Notes: generated from the sequence alone by a model not told the origin. DNA of 56,872 bases from an uncultured Bacteroidales bacterium (GCA_902776835.1 CACYRK010000019.1:1-56872); one strand, 5' to 3'; numbered from the stretch's first letter, positions 1 to 8,881 are shown. Program-made: numbers and translations.

Positions 1-36
1 AAGTAAGAAAACAACCTGGCATTCTTCAAGTTATTT

Positions 37-95
37 GAACATTTTTGTTTGCAGTTGCGGGCTGCGCCCGCAATCACGCTGCAAACTTAATGTTC
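37..95. terminator. Long three-tier hairpin, probable terminator of an upstream gene
   Basis: Three nested complementary pairs stack here: GAACAT (37-42) with ATGTTC (90-95), GTTTGCAG (47-54) with CTGCAAAC (79-86), and TTGCGGGC (55-62) with GCCCGCAA (66-73). The loop is only three bases. A T-rich stretch follows on the + strand, which fits an intrinsic terminator for a gene entering from the left. A small structured RNA is the alternative. The pairing is seen directly; the role is inferred. Confidence 0.5.
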
Positions 96-197
96 TTTTT
101 TATTCATTTTGGAGAATTTTTGAGGGTGGGGGAGGGCGAGGGATTGGGTGAAATTGGTGAGATTGAGGGTGAGCAATGGGGGTGAGGGTGTCATTTT

Positions 198-228
198 TTG
201 GAGATTGAGAAATTTCTTATTATCTTTG
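198..228 (+). promoter_or_regulatory. Bacteroidetes-type promoter for the solute-binding protein gene
   Basis: TTG at 198-200 and TATCTTTG at 221-228 are separated by 20 nt and match the -33/-7 consensus. Transcription would begin around 233-235, essentially on the first possible ATG (233). The transcript is therefore either leaderless or uses the next in-frame ATG at 269. Confidence 0.7.
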
Positions 229-232
229 CATT

Positions 233-1054
233 ATGAAACTGATCGAGCGAAAACAATATCGGAGGCAGATGGCCTTTTATGTGTTGCTGCTGGCTGTGGT
301 GATTGCCTGCATGGTGGCTCTGAGTTACTGCGACAAGCCGGTGGGCGCCGTTGCTGCCACGCACAGTGGTGGCGACACGCTCGACATCGCCATCGAGTAT
401 TCGCCTATGACCTATTACACCTACGACGACACACTCGGTGGCTTCAACTACGACATGCTTCGCCTGGTGTCGCGAGAGTCTGGGCGTCCCATGAAGTTTC
501 ACCCCATTGTCACGCTCGAGAAGGGTCTCGATGGCTTGGATACGGGCCTCTACGATGTGCTGGTGGCGCAGTTTCCCATCACGGCGTCGAGCCGGGCGCA
601 CTACCTGTTTACCGACTCGATTTACATCGACCGACAGGTGCTCGTGCAGCGGGCCGACACTCGCCGCGTGAAGTCGCAACTGCAGTTGGCGCACGACACG
701 GTGCACGTGGTGCGAGGATCGTCGATGGAGGAGCGCATCGCTAGCCTAGGCCGCGAAATCGGCGACACTATCTACGTCATCACCGAGGACACCTACGGGC
801 CCGAGCAACTGGCCATGCTGGTGTCGACCGGCGAAATAAAGATGGCGGTCATCAACGAGTTCATCGCACGGCACATGGCCGAGAAATTGGGAGATATCGA
901 CTGCAGTGTCAGCATCAGTTTGTCACAATTTCAGTCGTGGACCCTGCGACACGACAATGTGGCACTGCGCGACAGCCTGAACGCCTGGGTGGGCCGCGTG
1001 AAGCAGCACAGCGCCGAATACAGCGCCCTGAGGCAGCGATATTTCAAGCATTAA
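233..1054 (+). CDS. Family 3 extracellular solute-binding protein
   Basis: This 273-residue protein resembles SBP_bac_3 periplasmic receptors, which bind small polar ligands such as amino acids for an ABC importer or sensor. An N-terminal hydrophobic segment (about residues 13-33, ending ALSYC) is a signal peptide or anchor. The mature part has the family pattern of a DIAIEYSPMTYY opening strand, the GGFNYDML motif and a late segment on the tail-pole lobe. A second in-frame ATG at 269, preceded by GGAGG, could be the real start because the promoter lies so close to 233. No ABC permease or ATPase is adjacent, so the partner and ligand are unknown. It may serve as a stand-alone sensor or as part of a MltF-like envelope system. 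Family assignment is good; substrate is not assignable. Confidence 0.8.
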   Translation: MKLIERKQYRRQMAFYVLLLAVVIACMVALSYCDKPVGAVAATHSGGDTLDIAIEYSPMTYYTYDDTLGGFNYDMLRLVSRESGRPMKFHPIVTLEKGLDGLDTGLYDVLVAQFPITASSRAHYLFTDSIYIDRQVLVQRADTRRVKSQLQLAHDTVHVVRGSSMEERIASLGREIGDTIYVITEDTYGPEQLAMLVSTGEIKMAVINEFIARHMAEKLGDIDCSVSISLSQFQSWTLRHDNVALRDSLNAWVGRVKQHSAEYSALRQRYFKH

Positions 1055-1118
1055 TGCGTCACAACGCCCCGTGTTGGCACAATAGTTGCATTCACTTTTT
1101 ATCTAAACATATATATTC

Positions 1119-2786
1119 ATGGATATACTCAATTTTTTAAAGAAAAAAACAGCGAAGAAGTTGCCCCACGACGTGGCCATGAGGAATTTCCTCAGGGCTT
1201 ACAACTGCAAGTATACCGAGGAAAAGGGTGATGACTATGAGCAACTTTTCTTCGACTTTCAGGGCGGACATTTTGTCGCCGACGTGAAGCCTTACGGAAT
1301 CGAGGTGATTATGCCCTCGATTGAAGACATTGAACTCGACCAAATCAACCTGGTGCGCGCGCTGTGCAACCGCTTTAACAACACCAACACGGTGATGAAG
1401 TTCTATTACAACCACAGCACTGAGGACTACCGCTTGCGCGTAAGCATGTCGTTTTTTGTCAACAGTATCGACAACGAGCAGATGTCGAAACTTCTCAACT
1501 CGTGCTTCTATTTCCAGCGCGAGTTTACCAAGGAATATGACGGAGCAAAAAGCAATGCCGAGTCGCTCAATAGCGACGACGTTGAGCGCGCCTATGTGGC
1601 CAATGAGCGCGAGCACTTCTTGCTTCGTGAGCAGGAGGTGTATCACGATAGCAAAGAGTACGGCGTGGAGCGCGCATCGGCCTACGCAAGCCAGGTTGTG
1701 ACCATCCACGACTTGGTGAGCACGTTGCTGCGGCTCGACAACGCCATTTACAAGAGCCTTACCATTGCCACCGCTCAAAGTAGCGCCACCATTACCGACG
1801 GAGGACAAATCCATGACTACGACGTGACGCGCGCCATTCTGGAGGGAGAAGGTGAGGAGGCACACGTGGCCCACGACTTTGCCACCCTCACGCTGCAATA
1901 TTTCACAGTGACCGACAACCGGGTGCGCACCTATGCCATCACGATAACGCCCGAGGGGGGCGACAACAATACGCTGTACGTTCGCGTCACGACCATGCTC
2001 GCCGAGGGTGAGCACAGTCGCATAAATGCCATTCATGTCGAGGGGCGTAAGCCGTTGAGCAGTTCGTTTCTCATTGCCTACGACAAGCGCGGGCAGTCGC
2101 AACAACAGCAAGAATTCAACTTTATGTGGCTCGATGCCATCGACAAATCCAAGAACAACGAGGCACTCAGCGACGAGCAGAAGTTTATCGTCGACGTTGC
2201 CAATGGCAATGTGGCTTACAACATGTATTGGGGACGCCGCTACTTCGATAGCGGGATGTACCTGCAGGCCTTGCGCCATCTCGAGCACGCCTTCGACCTG
2301 TTGAAGATGGACACGCTCAAGTTCAATAGCGACCAGAGCAAGAAGTTCCGCGAACTGTGCTACCTCATCGGCTTCTCGCACAGTGAGTTGCACAACTATC
2401 GTGACGCTTACTACTTCCTCTCGTTCTTGCGCGACGATGGCAGCATAAAGCACCAAATGGAGTTCGTCAACACGCTTACCACGAGCAACGATGTGCGCCT
2501 GTTCTCGCTCACCGACGACATCGCCCAGGCCATTCGCGAGCAATACAGAAACTCCGACGACATGCCCGAGACGGTGCAGGACTTCTTCGACTTTATGCGT
2601 CGCCGCCGCATCTTCTCGCTCATCGAGTTCGGTATGCTCGACGAGGCCGAGGAGGCCCTGAAAGCCATCCTCGACAACAATGACGACGGCGAGAACCGCG
2701 ACTTCGCCATCAGCGAGATGGCCTACCTGCAGCGCCTACGCAAAAAGCAGGAGGCCCAACCCGCCGACACACCCCCTAAAGCCTAA
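1119..2786 (+). CDS. Large uncharacterised cytosolic protein, possibly YbjN-like with a TPR-like C-terminus
   Basis: This 555-residue protein has no signal peptide or membrane segment and is rich in charged residues. The first 150 residues alternate strands and helices in a way that recalls YbjN/secretion-chaperone-like folds (weak inference). From about residue 365 on, paired helices with regular A/Y/L spacing (YWGRRYFDSGMYLQALRHLE, then LCYLIGFSHSELHNYRDAYY) look like tetratricopeptide repeats, which usually mediate protein contacts. It starts 64 bp after the solute-binding protein gene on the same strand, so cotranscription is possible. I do not recognise a specific family and assign no function. 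The reading frame is long, uninterrupted and has the codon usage of its neighbours, so it is a real gene. Confidence 0.8.
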   Translation: MDILNFLKKKTAKKLPHDVAMRNFLRAYNCKYTEEKGDDYEQLFFDFQGGHFVADVKPYGIEVIMPSIEDIELDQINLVRALCNRFNNTNTVMKFYYNHSTEDYRLRVSMSFFVNSIDNEQMSKLLNSCFYFQREFTKEYDGAKSNAESLNSDDVERAYVANEREHFLLREQEVYHDSKEYGVERASAYASQVVTIHDLVSTLLRLDNAIYKSLTIATAQSSATITDGGQIHDYDVTRAILEGEGEEAHVAHDFATLTLQYFTVTDNRVRTYAITITPEGGDNNTLYVRVTTMLAEGEHSRINAIHVEGRKPLSSSFLIAYDKRGQSQQQQEFNFMWLDAIDKSKNNEALSDEQKFIVDVANGNVAYNMYWGRRYFDSGMYLQALRHLEHAFDLLKMDTLKFNSDQSKKFRELCYLIGFSHSELHNYRDAYYFLSFLRDDGSIKHQMEFVNTLTTSNDVRLFSLTDDIAQAIREQYRNSDDMPETVQDFFDFMRRRRIFSLIEFGMLDEAEEALKAILDNNDDGENRDFAISEMAYLQRLRKKQEAQPADTPPKA

Positions 2787-2881
2787 CTCCCCAGCAGGGG
2801 CGGGGCAAGGTAGGCAGCGTAGGAGTACTCATAGCATTTATAGTTTTCCTGGTTATCTTCATCCATCTCATTTATTTTTTG

Positions 2882-2889
2882 TAATTTTG
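2882..2889 (+). promoter_or_regulatory. -7 promoter element upstream of the DUF4465 gene
   Basis: TAATTTTG matches TAnnTTTG, leaving a 5' leader of about 70 nt to the ATG at 2967. I see no convincing -33 TTG at the usual spacing, so confidence is moderate. Confidence 0.5.
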
Positions 2890-2966
2890 CAGTCACAACG
2901 TGGTCGCGCTTTGCTTGCCAGGGCGCGGCATCATGCATTTTAGTTTAACCTTATGTAATTGTGCTT

Positions 2967-3896
2967 ATGAAAAAAATCTTTACTTTTCTGTTTGCCGCTT
3001 TGGCAACTGTGGGCGCAATGAGCGCCCAGGAGGTTTATTGCCTCGACCTTACCGCTCCCACCAACCCCGAGTCGTTCACCTTTAACGACAACGGCGTGTG
3101 GACCGAGACTTACAACGATGTCGACTACACCTTTATTGAGTGCACGCCATTCGCCTTCTCGCACCTCATTGGCGGCGAGGGCGCATCGTGGGGCGGATAC
3201 TACTGGGACGGCTTCACCGTGAGCCGCAGCGCCGCTAAATCGGGCTGGGAAGCCAACAGAGCCGGTGGCGGTATGAAACTCGACGGCGACAATGCTGTTG
3301 TCGACGCTGCCACGCCCTACCTCGTGGGTTACTGGGCTGAATTTATGGAGAGCCCCGATCACCACACCACCCAGATGATTTTCAACGACGGCAACGCCTA
3401 CGAGGCCGTTGGTGTGTATGTCAACATGAACGCTCAGAGTTATACCGACGTGACGGCTGGCAGTGGTGCCGCACGCGCATTTAATCATGAGGGCGACTCG
3501 TTTGTGCTGGTTGCTCATGGCGTAAGTCCCGAGGGCACCGAGTCGACCGCCAGCATCGAACTCGCCGGCTTCCACGACGGCACGTTTACCGCGCTTACCG
3601 ACTGGACCTACTGGGATCTGAGTTCGCTGGGCCTCGTCGAGAGCATCTATTTCACCATGACGTCGACCGACGTGGGCGACTGGGGTACTAACACCTCGAC
3701 CTATTTCGCACTGAGTCACATGACCGTGGCCGAGCCGGAAAACACTGGCGTGAGCGAAATCAGCAATGCCGACATCACTGGCGTGAAGTACTATAACCTG
3801 GCCGGTGTTGCCAGCGACGCTCCCTTCGACGGCGTGAACATCGTGGTCACCAGCCGTGCCGACGGCACTCAGTCGACCACCAAGATCTGCCGCTAA
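2967..3896 (+). CDS. Secreted DUF4465 protein with a C-terminal sorting tail
   Basis: The protein begins MKKIFTFLFAALATVGAMSA, a clear signal peptide cleaved before QEVYCLDL. The body fits DUF4465: SFTFNDNGVWTETY near the start, then WGGYYWDGFTVSRS, a GYWAEFMESPDHHTTQ segment, and a late strand with FALSHMTV. DUF4465 is a beta-rich secreted module common in Bacteroidetes and of unknown biochemical role. The last 40 residues (GVKYYNLAGVASDAPFDG to the terminal TKICR) resemble the T9SS type A-like tails of the alpha-amylase at 47.9 kb. The ATG at 2967 is preferred over the in-frame GTG at 2961 because the signal peptide begins there. Outer-surface location is inferred. It is monocistronic, with its own promoter and a strong terminator. 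Confidence 0.85.
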   Translation: MKKIFTFLFAALATVGAMSAQEVYCLDLTAPTNPESFTFNDNGVWTETYNDVDYTFIECTPFAFSHLIGGEGASWGGYYWDGFTVSRSAAKSGWEANRAGGGMKLDGDNAVVDAATPYLVGYWAEFMESPDHHTTQMIFNDGNAYEAVGVYVNMNAQSYTDVTAGSGAARAFNHEGDSFVLVAHGVSPEGTESTASIELAGFHDGTFTALTDWTYWDLSSLGLVESIYFTMTSTDVGDWGTNTSTYFALSHMTVAEPENTGVSEISNADITGVKYYNLAGVASDAPFDGVNIVVTSRADGTQSTTKICR

Positions 3897-3919
3897 TTAA
3901 ACTCCCGCAATGATACATC

Positions 3920-3955
3920 AGCGAGGGCTTGCCAACAAAATGGCAAGCCCTCGCT
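3920..3955. terminator. Bidirectional terminator between convergent genes
   Basis: A perfect 15-bp stem, AGCGAGGGCTTGCCA (3920-3934) and its complement (3941-3955), encloses a 6-nt loop. It sits 23 bp after the DUF4465 stop and 37 bp beyond the stop of the convergent M48 gene. The T-run is weak (GTTGATTTTG). Confidence 0.8.
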
Positions 3956-3992
3956 GTTGATTTTGCTGTGCAGTTGCACGCTCATCGGCCCA

Positions 3993-4790
3993 TTACCTGC
4001 GGGCGTACTTGGCCTTGATTTCCGGCAACTTCTTCTGGATGTCGCTGATGCGAGTCTGGTGGCTCGGGTGAGAACTCAAGAACTCAGGCACCGAACTCGA
4101 CGACGAAGCGTCCATCTTCTGCCAGAAGGTGATGGCCACATCGGGGTTGTAGCCCGCGATGGTCATCAGCACCAGGCCCATCTCGTCGGCCTCGCTCTCG
4201 TGCTTGCGCGAGAACGGCTGCATAACGCCATACTGTGCGCCCAGGCCGTAGACCTGCTGCGCGATGGCCTGCGTCTGATAACTCTGGCCTGTGAGCACGC
4301 CAGCCAGCACCTGTGCACCGGCTTGTGCGGCCACCTGCTGACTCATGCGCTCGTTGGCATGCTTGGCAACGGCGTGAGCCACCTCGTGGCCAAGCACCAC
4401 GGCCAACTCGTCGTCGCTGCTAATAATCTTCATAATACCCTCGTACACAACGATTTTGCCGCCAGGCATACACCAGGCGTTCATCTCGTCGCTCTTCACC
4501 AGGTTAAACTCCCAGGCAAAGTTCTGAATCTCGCTCTCCAGGCCAACGGCCTTCAGATAAGCCTCGGTGGCGGCGGCGATGCGCTGTCCCACGCGGGTAA
4601 CCTGAGCGCTCTGAGTCTTTTGAGTCGAAATGGTGGCTGTTTGCATAAACGATGTGTAACTGGCAAGGCTCGATTGAAGCACCTCGCTGTCGCTAACCAA
4701 GTTGAGTTGCTTGCGACCGGTGATGGGCACGCTGCCACAACTGGTGAGCAGCAACGCCATCGTCATTAAAAACGGAAGAAATCTTTTCAT
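3993..4790 (-). CDS. M48 family zinc metalloprotease, lipoprotein
   Basis: This is a 265-residue envelope protease. The N-terminus MKRFLPFLMTMALLLTSC is a lipoprotein signal with lipobox cysteine at residue 18. The gluzincin motif HEVAH lies at residues 135-139, followed by the family SEADEMG segment that supplies the third zinc ligand (E200). Length and layout match periplasmic M48 proteases of the LoiP/YcaL/BepA type, which degrade misfolded outer-membrane or envelope proteins. It is the last gene of a likely operon, 30 bp after mrp, itself 27 bp after trmB. Anchoring in the outer membrane facing the periplasm is inferred from the lipobox. The specific substrate is unknown. Confidence 0.92.
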   Translation of the reverse strand: MKRFLPFLMTMALLLTSCGSVPITGRKQLNLVSDSEVLQSSLASYTSFMQTATISTQKTQSAQVTRVGQRIAAATEAYLKAVGLESEIQNFAWEFNLVKSDEMNAWCMPGGKIVVYEGIMKIISSDDELAVVLGHEVAHAVAKHANERMSQQVAAQAGAQVLAGVLTGQSYQTQAIAQQVYGLGAQYGVMQPFSRKHESEADEMGLVLMTIAGYNPDVAITFWQKMDASSSSSVPEFLSSHPSHQTRISDIQKKLPEIKAKYARR

Positions 4791-4820
4791 AATACTCGGT
4801 GTTATTTTTAGTTAGTAATT

Positions 4821-5930
4821 TCAGTCATGAGTGTGGACGCGTTCGGTGGGGGGCAGCGTGGCGTTGCGGCGTGACACGGCGTCGACCACGGCGGTGGCCA
4901 GGCTGGTGAACGCCCGGCCCGAGATGCTGTTTTGCAGCGTCACCGGCTTGCCCTCGTCGCCGCTCTGGCAGATTGACGCCACCAGCGGGATTTGGCCCAA
5001 CAGGCTCACCTGCAGCGTCTCGGCCAGATGCTTGCCGCCGTCGCGACCGAAGATGTAATACTTCTCGTCGGGATGGCTGGCGGGCGTGAACCACGACATG
5101 TTCTCCACAATGCCCAGCACAGGCACATTCACGTGCTCGCCCAGGAACATCGACACGCCCTTGCGCGCGTCGGCCAGCGCCACCTCCTGCGGCGTGGTCA
5201 CCACGATGGCGCCGGTGATGCCCAGCGTCTGCACCAGGGTCAGGTGGATATCGCTGGTGCCCGGCGGCATGTCGATGATGAAGTAGTCGAGTTCGCCCCA
5301 GTCGGCTTCGTTGATGAGTTGCTTCAGTGCGTTGCTCGCCATGGCTCCGCGCCACAGCACGGCCTTGTCCTTGTCGACTACAAAGCCTATCGAGAGGATT
5401 TTCACGCCATAGCGCTCGGCGGGGATAATCAGCACTTTGCCGTCGACCTCGTGGGTGTAGAGTTGGGTGTCCTCGATGCCAAACATCTTGGGCACCGACG
5501 GGCCGAAGATGTCGGCGTCGAGCAGGCCCACGCGGTAGCCTTCCTGAGCCAGGGCGACGGCCAGGTTGCAGGCGATGGTCGACTTGCCCACGCCGCCCTT
5601 GCCGCTCGACACGCCTATGATGTTCTTGACGCCGGGCAGCGGCTTCTCAGGCTCTTTGGCTGCTGGGTCGCCTTGCGGCGTCTTCACGGCGATGTTGCCG
5701 CGAATCTCCACCTCGGCGCCAACGTAGGTGTTGATGGCCACCTCCGAAGCGCGAACCACGCTCTTGATAAAGGGGTCGGTGGCACGGGGGAAAATCAGTG
5801 AAAAACTCACGCGGTTGCCGTCGATGCGGATGTCGTCCTCGACCATGCCCATGGTCACCAGGTCTTTGCCGGTGCCCGGGTAGCGCACGGTGCGCAGCGC
5901 GTCGAGTATGAGATTAGGATAGATAGTCAT
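4821..5930 (-). CDS. mrp: Mrp/NBP35-type P-loop ATPase, iron-sulfur carrier
   Basis: This 369-residue protein has an N-terminal MIP18-like (DUF59) region of about 90 residues and then the Mrp ATPase domain. The deviant Walker A GVSSGKGGVGKST is at residues 106-118, followed by GLLDADIFGPSVPKMFG and DYFIIDMPPGTSD. Mrp/ApbC proteins carry Fe-S clusters to apoenzymes in the cytosol. The CxxC that normally follows VENMS in ApbC is absent: here the segment reads ENMSWFTPASHP before the YYIFG strand. From general knowledge Bacteroidetes Mrp proteins often look like this, so it may be a lineage trait, but it leaves open how a bridging cluster would be held. It sits between trmB and the M48 protease in one transcription unit. 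Confidence 0.93.
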   Translation of the reverse strand: MTIYPNLILDALRTVRYPGTGKDLVTMGMVEDDIRIDGNRVSFSLIFPRATDPFIKSVVRASEVAINTYVGAEVEIRGNIAVKTPQGDPAAKEPEKPLPGVKNIIGVSSGKGGVGKSTIACNLAVALAQEGYRVGLLDADIFGPSVPKMFGIEDTQLYTHEVDGKVLIIPAERYGVKILSIGFVVDKDKAVLWRGAMASNALKQLINEADWGELDYFIIDMPPGTSDIHLTLVQTLGITGAIVVTTPQEVALADARKGVSMFLGEHVNVPVLGIVENMSWFTPASHPDEKYYIFGRDGGKHLAETLQVSLLGQIPLVASICQSGDEGKPVTLQNSISGRAFTSLATAVVDAVSRRNATLPPTERVHTHD

Positions 5931-5957
5931 TGATGTTGTGTTTTTTTATGGTTAGTG

Positions 5958-6740
5958 TTATTCGGTTTTTTCGTCATTGTCGGCAGCCATGAGTTGCGGC
6001 ATCTGTATGAAGCCGCGGTTGTAACTGCGGTAGGTGTCGGGCTCGATGTCGATGTCGGGCTCACGCAATTTGATGTTGTGTGGCAGCCTGAACTTTAGGT
6101 ATTTGATTGTCAATCCGCGCTGCAGCCACTGGCACTCGTAGTGCGTCTTGATTTCCAGTATGTCGTCGGCCATGCCGCTGGCGTATAGGTCGTCGGTGTC
6201 GACCAGCGTGGGCAACGCGTTCTCGCGCAGCAGCGCGGCGGTGTAGGTGTAGAGGAAGGGGCTGTCGGTCTTCAGGTGCACCGTGCCGCCGTCCTCGAGC
6301 ACGTGGCGGTAGGAACTCAGGAAGCGTGTGCCCGTGAGCCGCTTGTTCACCTTCTTCATCTGCGGGTCGGGGAAGGTGATCCATATCTCGCTCACCTCGC
6401 CGGGGGCGAATATGCGGTCAATCAACTCGATATTGGTGCGCACAAAGGCCACGTTGTGCAGCCCCAGTTGCGTCACCATCTTGGCCCCGGTCCACATGCG
6501 GGCGCCCTTGATGTCGATGCCTATATAGTTCTTTTCGGGGAAACGCTGGCCCAGCCCCACGGCATACTCGCCCTTGCCACAGCCCAACTCCAGCACGATG
6601 GGGTTGTCGTTGTGGAAAAAGCGCTCACGCCAGTGGCCGCGCATCTCGTTCTCCCCGGCCATTAAAGTCGAAAATGGAAACTGGAACACGCAGTCCATAG
6701 TTTCCATTTCGGCAAATTTCTTCAGTTTATTCTTTCCCAT
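5958..6740 (-). CDS. trmB: tRNA (guanine-N7-)-methyltransferase TrmB
   Basis: TrmB makes m7G46 in the variable loop of tRNAs using S-adenosylmethionine. The 260-residue sequence has the SAM-binding motif [14 protein letters not shown], the acidic loop [13 protein letters not shown], the catalytic/tRNA-contact stretch [17 protein letters not shown] and the [19 protein letters not shown] strand. The start is the ATG at 6740, giving the lysine-rich [12 protein letters not shown] that is usual in Bacteroidetes orthologues. It is the first gene of the trmB-mrp-M48 unit (gaps of 27 and 30 bp). The C-terminal 25 residues extend slightly beyond the core domain. Confidence 0.95.
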   Translation of the reverse strand: MGKNKLKKFAEMETMDCVFQFPFSTLMAGENEMRGHWRERFFHNDNPIVLELGCGKGEYAVGLGQRFPEKNYIGIDIKGARMWTGAKMVTQLGLHNVAFVRTNIELIDRIFAPGEVSEIWITFPDPQMKKVNKRLTGTRFLSSYRHVLEDGGTVHLKTDSPFLYTYTAALLRENALPTLVDTDDLYASGMADDILEIKTHYECQWLQRGLTIKYLKFRLPHNIKLREPDIDIEPDTYRSYNRGFIQMPQLMAADNDEKTE

Positions 6741-6793
6741 TTGTTATGTTATGCAAGCAGCAAACTTGCTCCAAGAGAAAAAGTTAAGTCGCA

Positions 6794-6839
6794 AATCTGT
6801 AATCTGTAATCTATAATCTGTAATCTATAATCTGTAATC
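6794..6839. repeat. Heptamer array (AATCTRT)6, between an LRR gene stop and trmB
   Basis: Six consecutive 7-nt units AATCTGT/AATCTAT are followed by AATC. The array ends 5 bp from the TAA of the minus-strand LRR gene (6845-6847), so it would form the start of that gene's 3' UTR. It belongs to the heptamer family found at six other places in the window, always in this strand orientation. Confidence 0.9.
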
Positions 6840-6844
6840 AAAGA

Positions 6845-8854
6845 TTATCTTACGAGCACCTTGTGGCTCTGTCCGCCGATGCGCACGATGTACACGCCGG
6901 CGTTCAAGTCGCTGTAGGTGTTGTCGCCGACCTCGACTTGCAGCGGCGTTGTCATGCCGTTCACTGCCACGAGTTGTGCCGTGGTGGCCTCGGCAGCCTC
7001 GATGTGGAGCACCGAGCCGGCGGCATATACGCGGTAGGTGGCGGCCGTCAGGTCGTCGACGCCGGTGACGTTGCTCACGGGCGACTCGGTAGCCTCGGCA
7101 AGATAGGTGTCGCCGTCGGCGGTGGCCAGCACCACGCCATCGATGGTGATGAACGACTCCACAGGCAGCGAGGCGTCGGCCTGCACGGTGATGGTGACGA
7201 TGGTGTGGTTGTCGCTATTGCGGATTTCGTTGCCGGTGGCCGAGTAAACCAGCAGTCGCACGTTGCTCTCGTCGTCGCTGGTGACCACGGTGTGGGCGCT
7301 GGTGCGCTCGGTGGCGCTCGCGCTGCCCGATACCATCGTCAGGCCCGTGGGCAGGGTGATGTCGGCTTGCAGGGCCGTGTACAGCATGCTGTTGTCGAGC
7401 AGCAGGCGCAATTGGCGCGTCTCGCCCGGCTTGATGGCCAATGGCTCGGCGGTAATCACGTCGCCGGTGTTCGGGTTGAGCAATGCCGGAGCATACGATG
7501 CCTTGCCCAGGATGATGTTGATGATCGAGTTCATGTCGCTGCCGTCGACGTTGTTGTTGTCGTCGATATCGGCGGCCCAGAAGTTAAACGGCTGCGGGTT
7601 CTTGCCCAGCAGGTAGTTGATAATCATGTTCAGGTCGGTGGCGTTGACGGCGCCGTCGTTGTTGATGTCGCCCTTGCGGCCGTTAACCATCACGTTGAAT
7701 TCCTTCCATTGTGCGGCCTCTTTGTAAGCATTAAAGGAGGCGTTGGGCACCACCAGGTGCACGGCGGGCTGGTTCACGCCCAGCCACACATCGTCGCCCA
7801 GGGCGGGCACTGCCGTGGGCAGCGCGTTGAGCGTCGTCAGGCCCGTCATGCCGGCCATAGCCTGTGTGCCGATATATTCCACGCTGGCGGGGATGGTGAG
7901 CACCGCCACCTGGTTCCAGTTGTAGAAGGCGTAGTCGCCGATGCTGTCGACACCCTCGGGGATGAAGGTCTCGGCCACCTGCAGCGCGTTGTCGCCGGTG
8001 AATAGGAAGTCAGGAATGCTGTTCAGTGTCGAGGGGATGGCCACACTGGTGAGCGTGGTCAGGTAGAGGAACGCTCCCTGGCCCAACTCTGTTACCGTGC
8101 CGGGCAGGCTGGCGCTCTGCAACTTTGTCGATGCCCAGGCCCAGTCGCCCACGTGGCTCAACTGTGTGGCGCTCAGGTTGGCCTGCTTGATCACGGTGCC
8201 CACAAAGGCCTCGTTGCCGATGCTGGCAAGTTTGTTGCCCAGCGCGGCGGTGGCGAGTTTTGTGCAGCCCAGGAATGCCGCGTCGCCCACGGTGAGGGCG
8301 CCGGCGGTGTTACCGCCATTGATGCTCACGCCGGTCAGCGCTACGCAGTGCGCAAAGGCGCGCTCGCCGATGCTGGTCACTGTGGCGGGCAGCGCGAGGG
8401 TGGTGAGTTTGTTGCATGCCGTGAACGCCATGTCGCCAATGGTCACCAGGCCAGTGGGCAGCGTCAGGCTGCTCAGGTTGGTACATCCGGCCACAGCCGC
8501 TGTGCCGATGCCCGTGGCGCTGGCGGGCAACTTCAGCGTGGTCAGCGTCTGTTTGCCGGCAAGCGACGTAGCGGGCACCACGCCAGCCTCGTAGTCGTGG
8601 ATGTTAAGAAACAGCACGTCCTGCGTCGAGTAGGCCGCTATCGCCGCGCCCGACATGTCGAGCGTCACCAGCGAGTTCAGCGAGTCGGCGATGAAGGCAA
8701 AGTCGCGGGCGTCCATCGTGCCTTTCACCACGAGGCTGGTCTCGCCGTTGGTCACTTTGCCACTCAGTTGGCCAGGTTGTATTGTAACAGTAAGGGCGCT
8801 TGCGCTTGGGGCAAACAGCCATATAGTCAGTAGTGTAAGTAAAATTTTGCGCAT
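6845..8854 (-). CDS. Secreted LRR - dockerin - cohesin-like protein with T9SS-like tail
   Basis: The signal peptide is MRKILLTLLTIWLFAPSASA. Residues of roughly 85-370 are BspA-type leucine-rich repeats (repeated xxIGExAFAHCVALTGVSI-like units). A type I dockerin follows at about 394-450, with two calcium-loop halves, GDINNDGAVNATDLN and DIDDNNNVDGSDMN, each continuing into an INYLLGK-like helix. About 458-588 is a cohesin-like beta domain (IKPGETRQLRLLLDN, ADITLPTGL, VRLLVYSATG). The end, AGVYIVRIGGQSHKVLVR, is a T9SS type A-like tail. I chose the ATG at 8854 over an in-frame codon at 8872 because the signal peptide starts there and the -7 element at 8874-8881 is too close to the longer start. 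A close paralogue lies at 11118-13211. Surface exposure and binding to other dockerin/cohesin partners are inferred. Confidence 0.85.
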   Translation of the reverse strand: MRKILLTLLTIWLFAPSASALTVTIQPGQLSGKVTNGETSLVVKGTMDARDFAFIADSLNSLVTLDMSGAAIAAYSTQDVLFLNIHDYEAGVVPATSLAGKQTLTTLKLPASATGIGTAAVAGCTNLSSLTLPTGLVTIGDMAFTACNKLTTLALPATVTSIGERAFAHCVALTGVSINGGNTAGALTVGDAAFLGCTKLATAALGNKLASIGNEAFVGTVIKQANLSATQLSHVGDWAWASTKLQSASLPGTVTELGQGAFLYLTTLTSVAIPSTLNSIPDFLFTGDNALQVAETFIPEGVDSIGDYAFYNWNQVAVLTIPASVEYIGTQAMAGMTGLTTLNALPTAVPALGDDVWLGVNQPAVHLVVPNASFNAYKEAAQWKEFNVMVNGRKGDINNDGAVNATDLNMIINYLLGKNPQPFNFWAADIDDNNNVDGSDMNSIINIILGKASYAPALLNPNTGDVITAEPLAIKPGETRQLRLLLDNSMLYTALQADITLPTGLTMVSGSASATERTSAHTVVTSDDESNVRLLVYSATGNEIRNSDNHTIVTITVQADASLPVESFITIDGVVLATADGDTYLAEATESPVSNVTGVDDLTAATYRVYAAGSVLHIEAAEATTAQLVAVNGMTTPLQVEVGDNTYSDLNAGVYIVRIGGQSHKVLVR

Positions 8855-8873
8855 AGGTATATATTTTAGCAAG

Positions 8874-8881
8874 CAAATTTA
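8874..8881 (-). promoter_or_regulatory. -7 promoter element of the LRR-dockerin gene
   Basis: On the minus strand this reads TAAATTTG, matching TAnnTTTG. Transcription would start near 8867, giving a leader of about 13 nt to the ATG at 8854. Confidence 0.5.
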
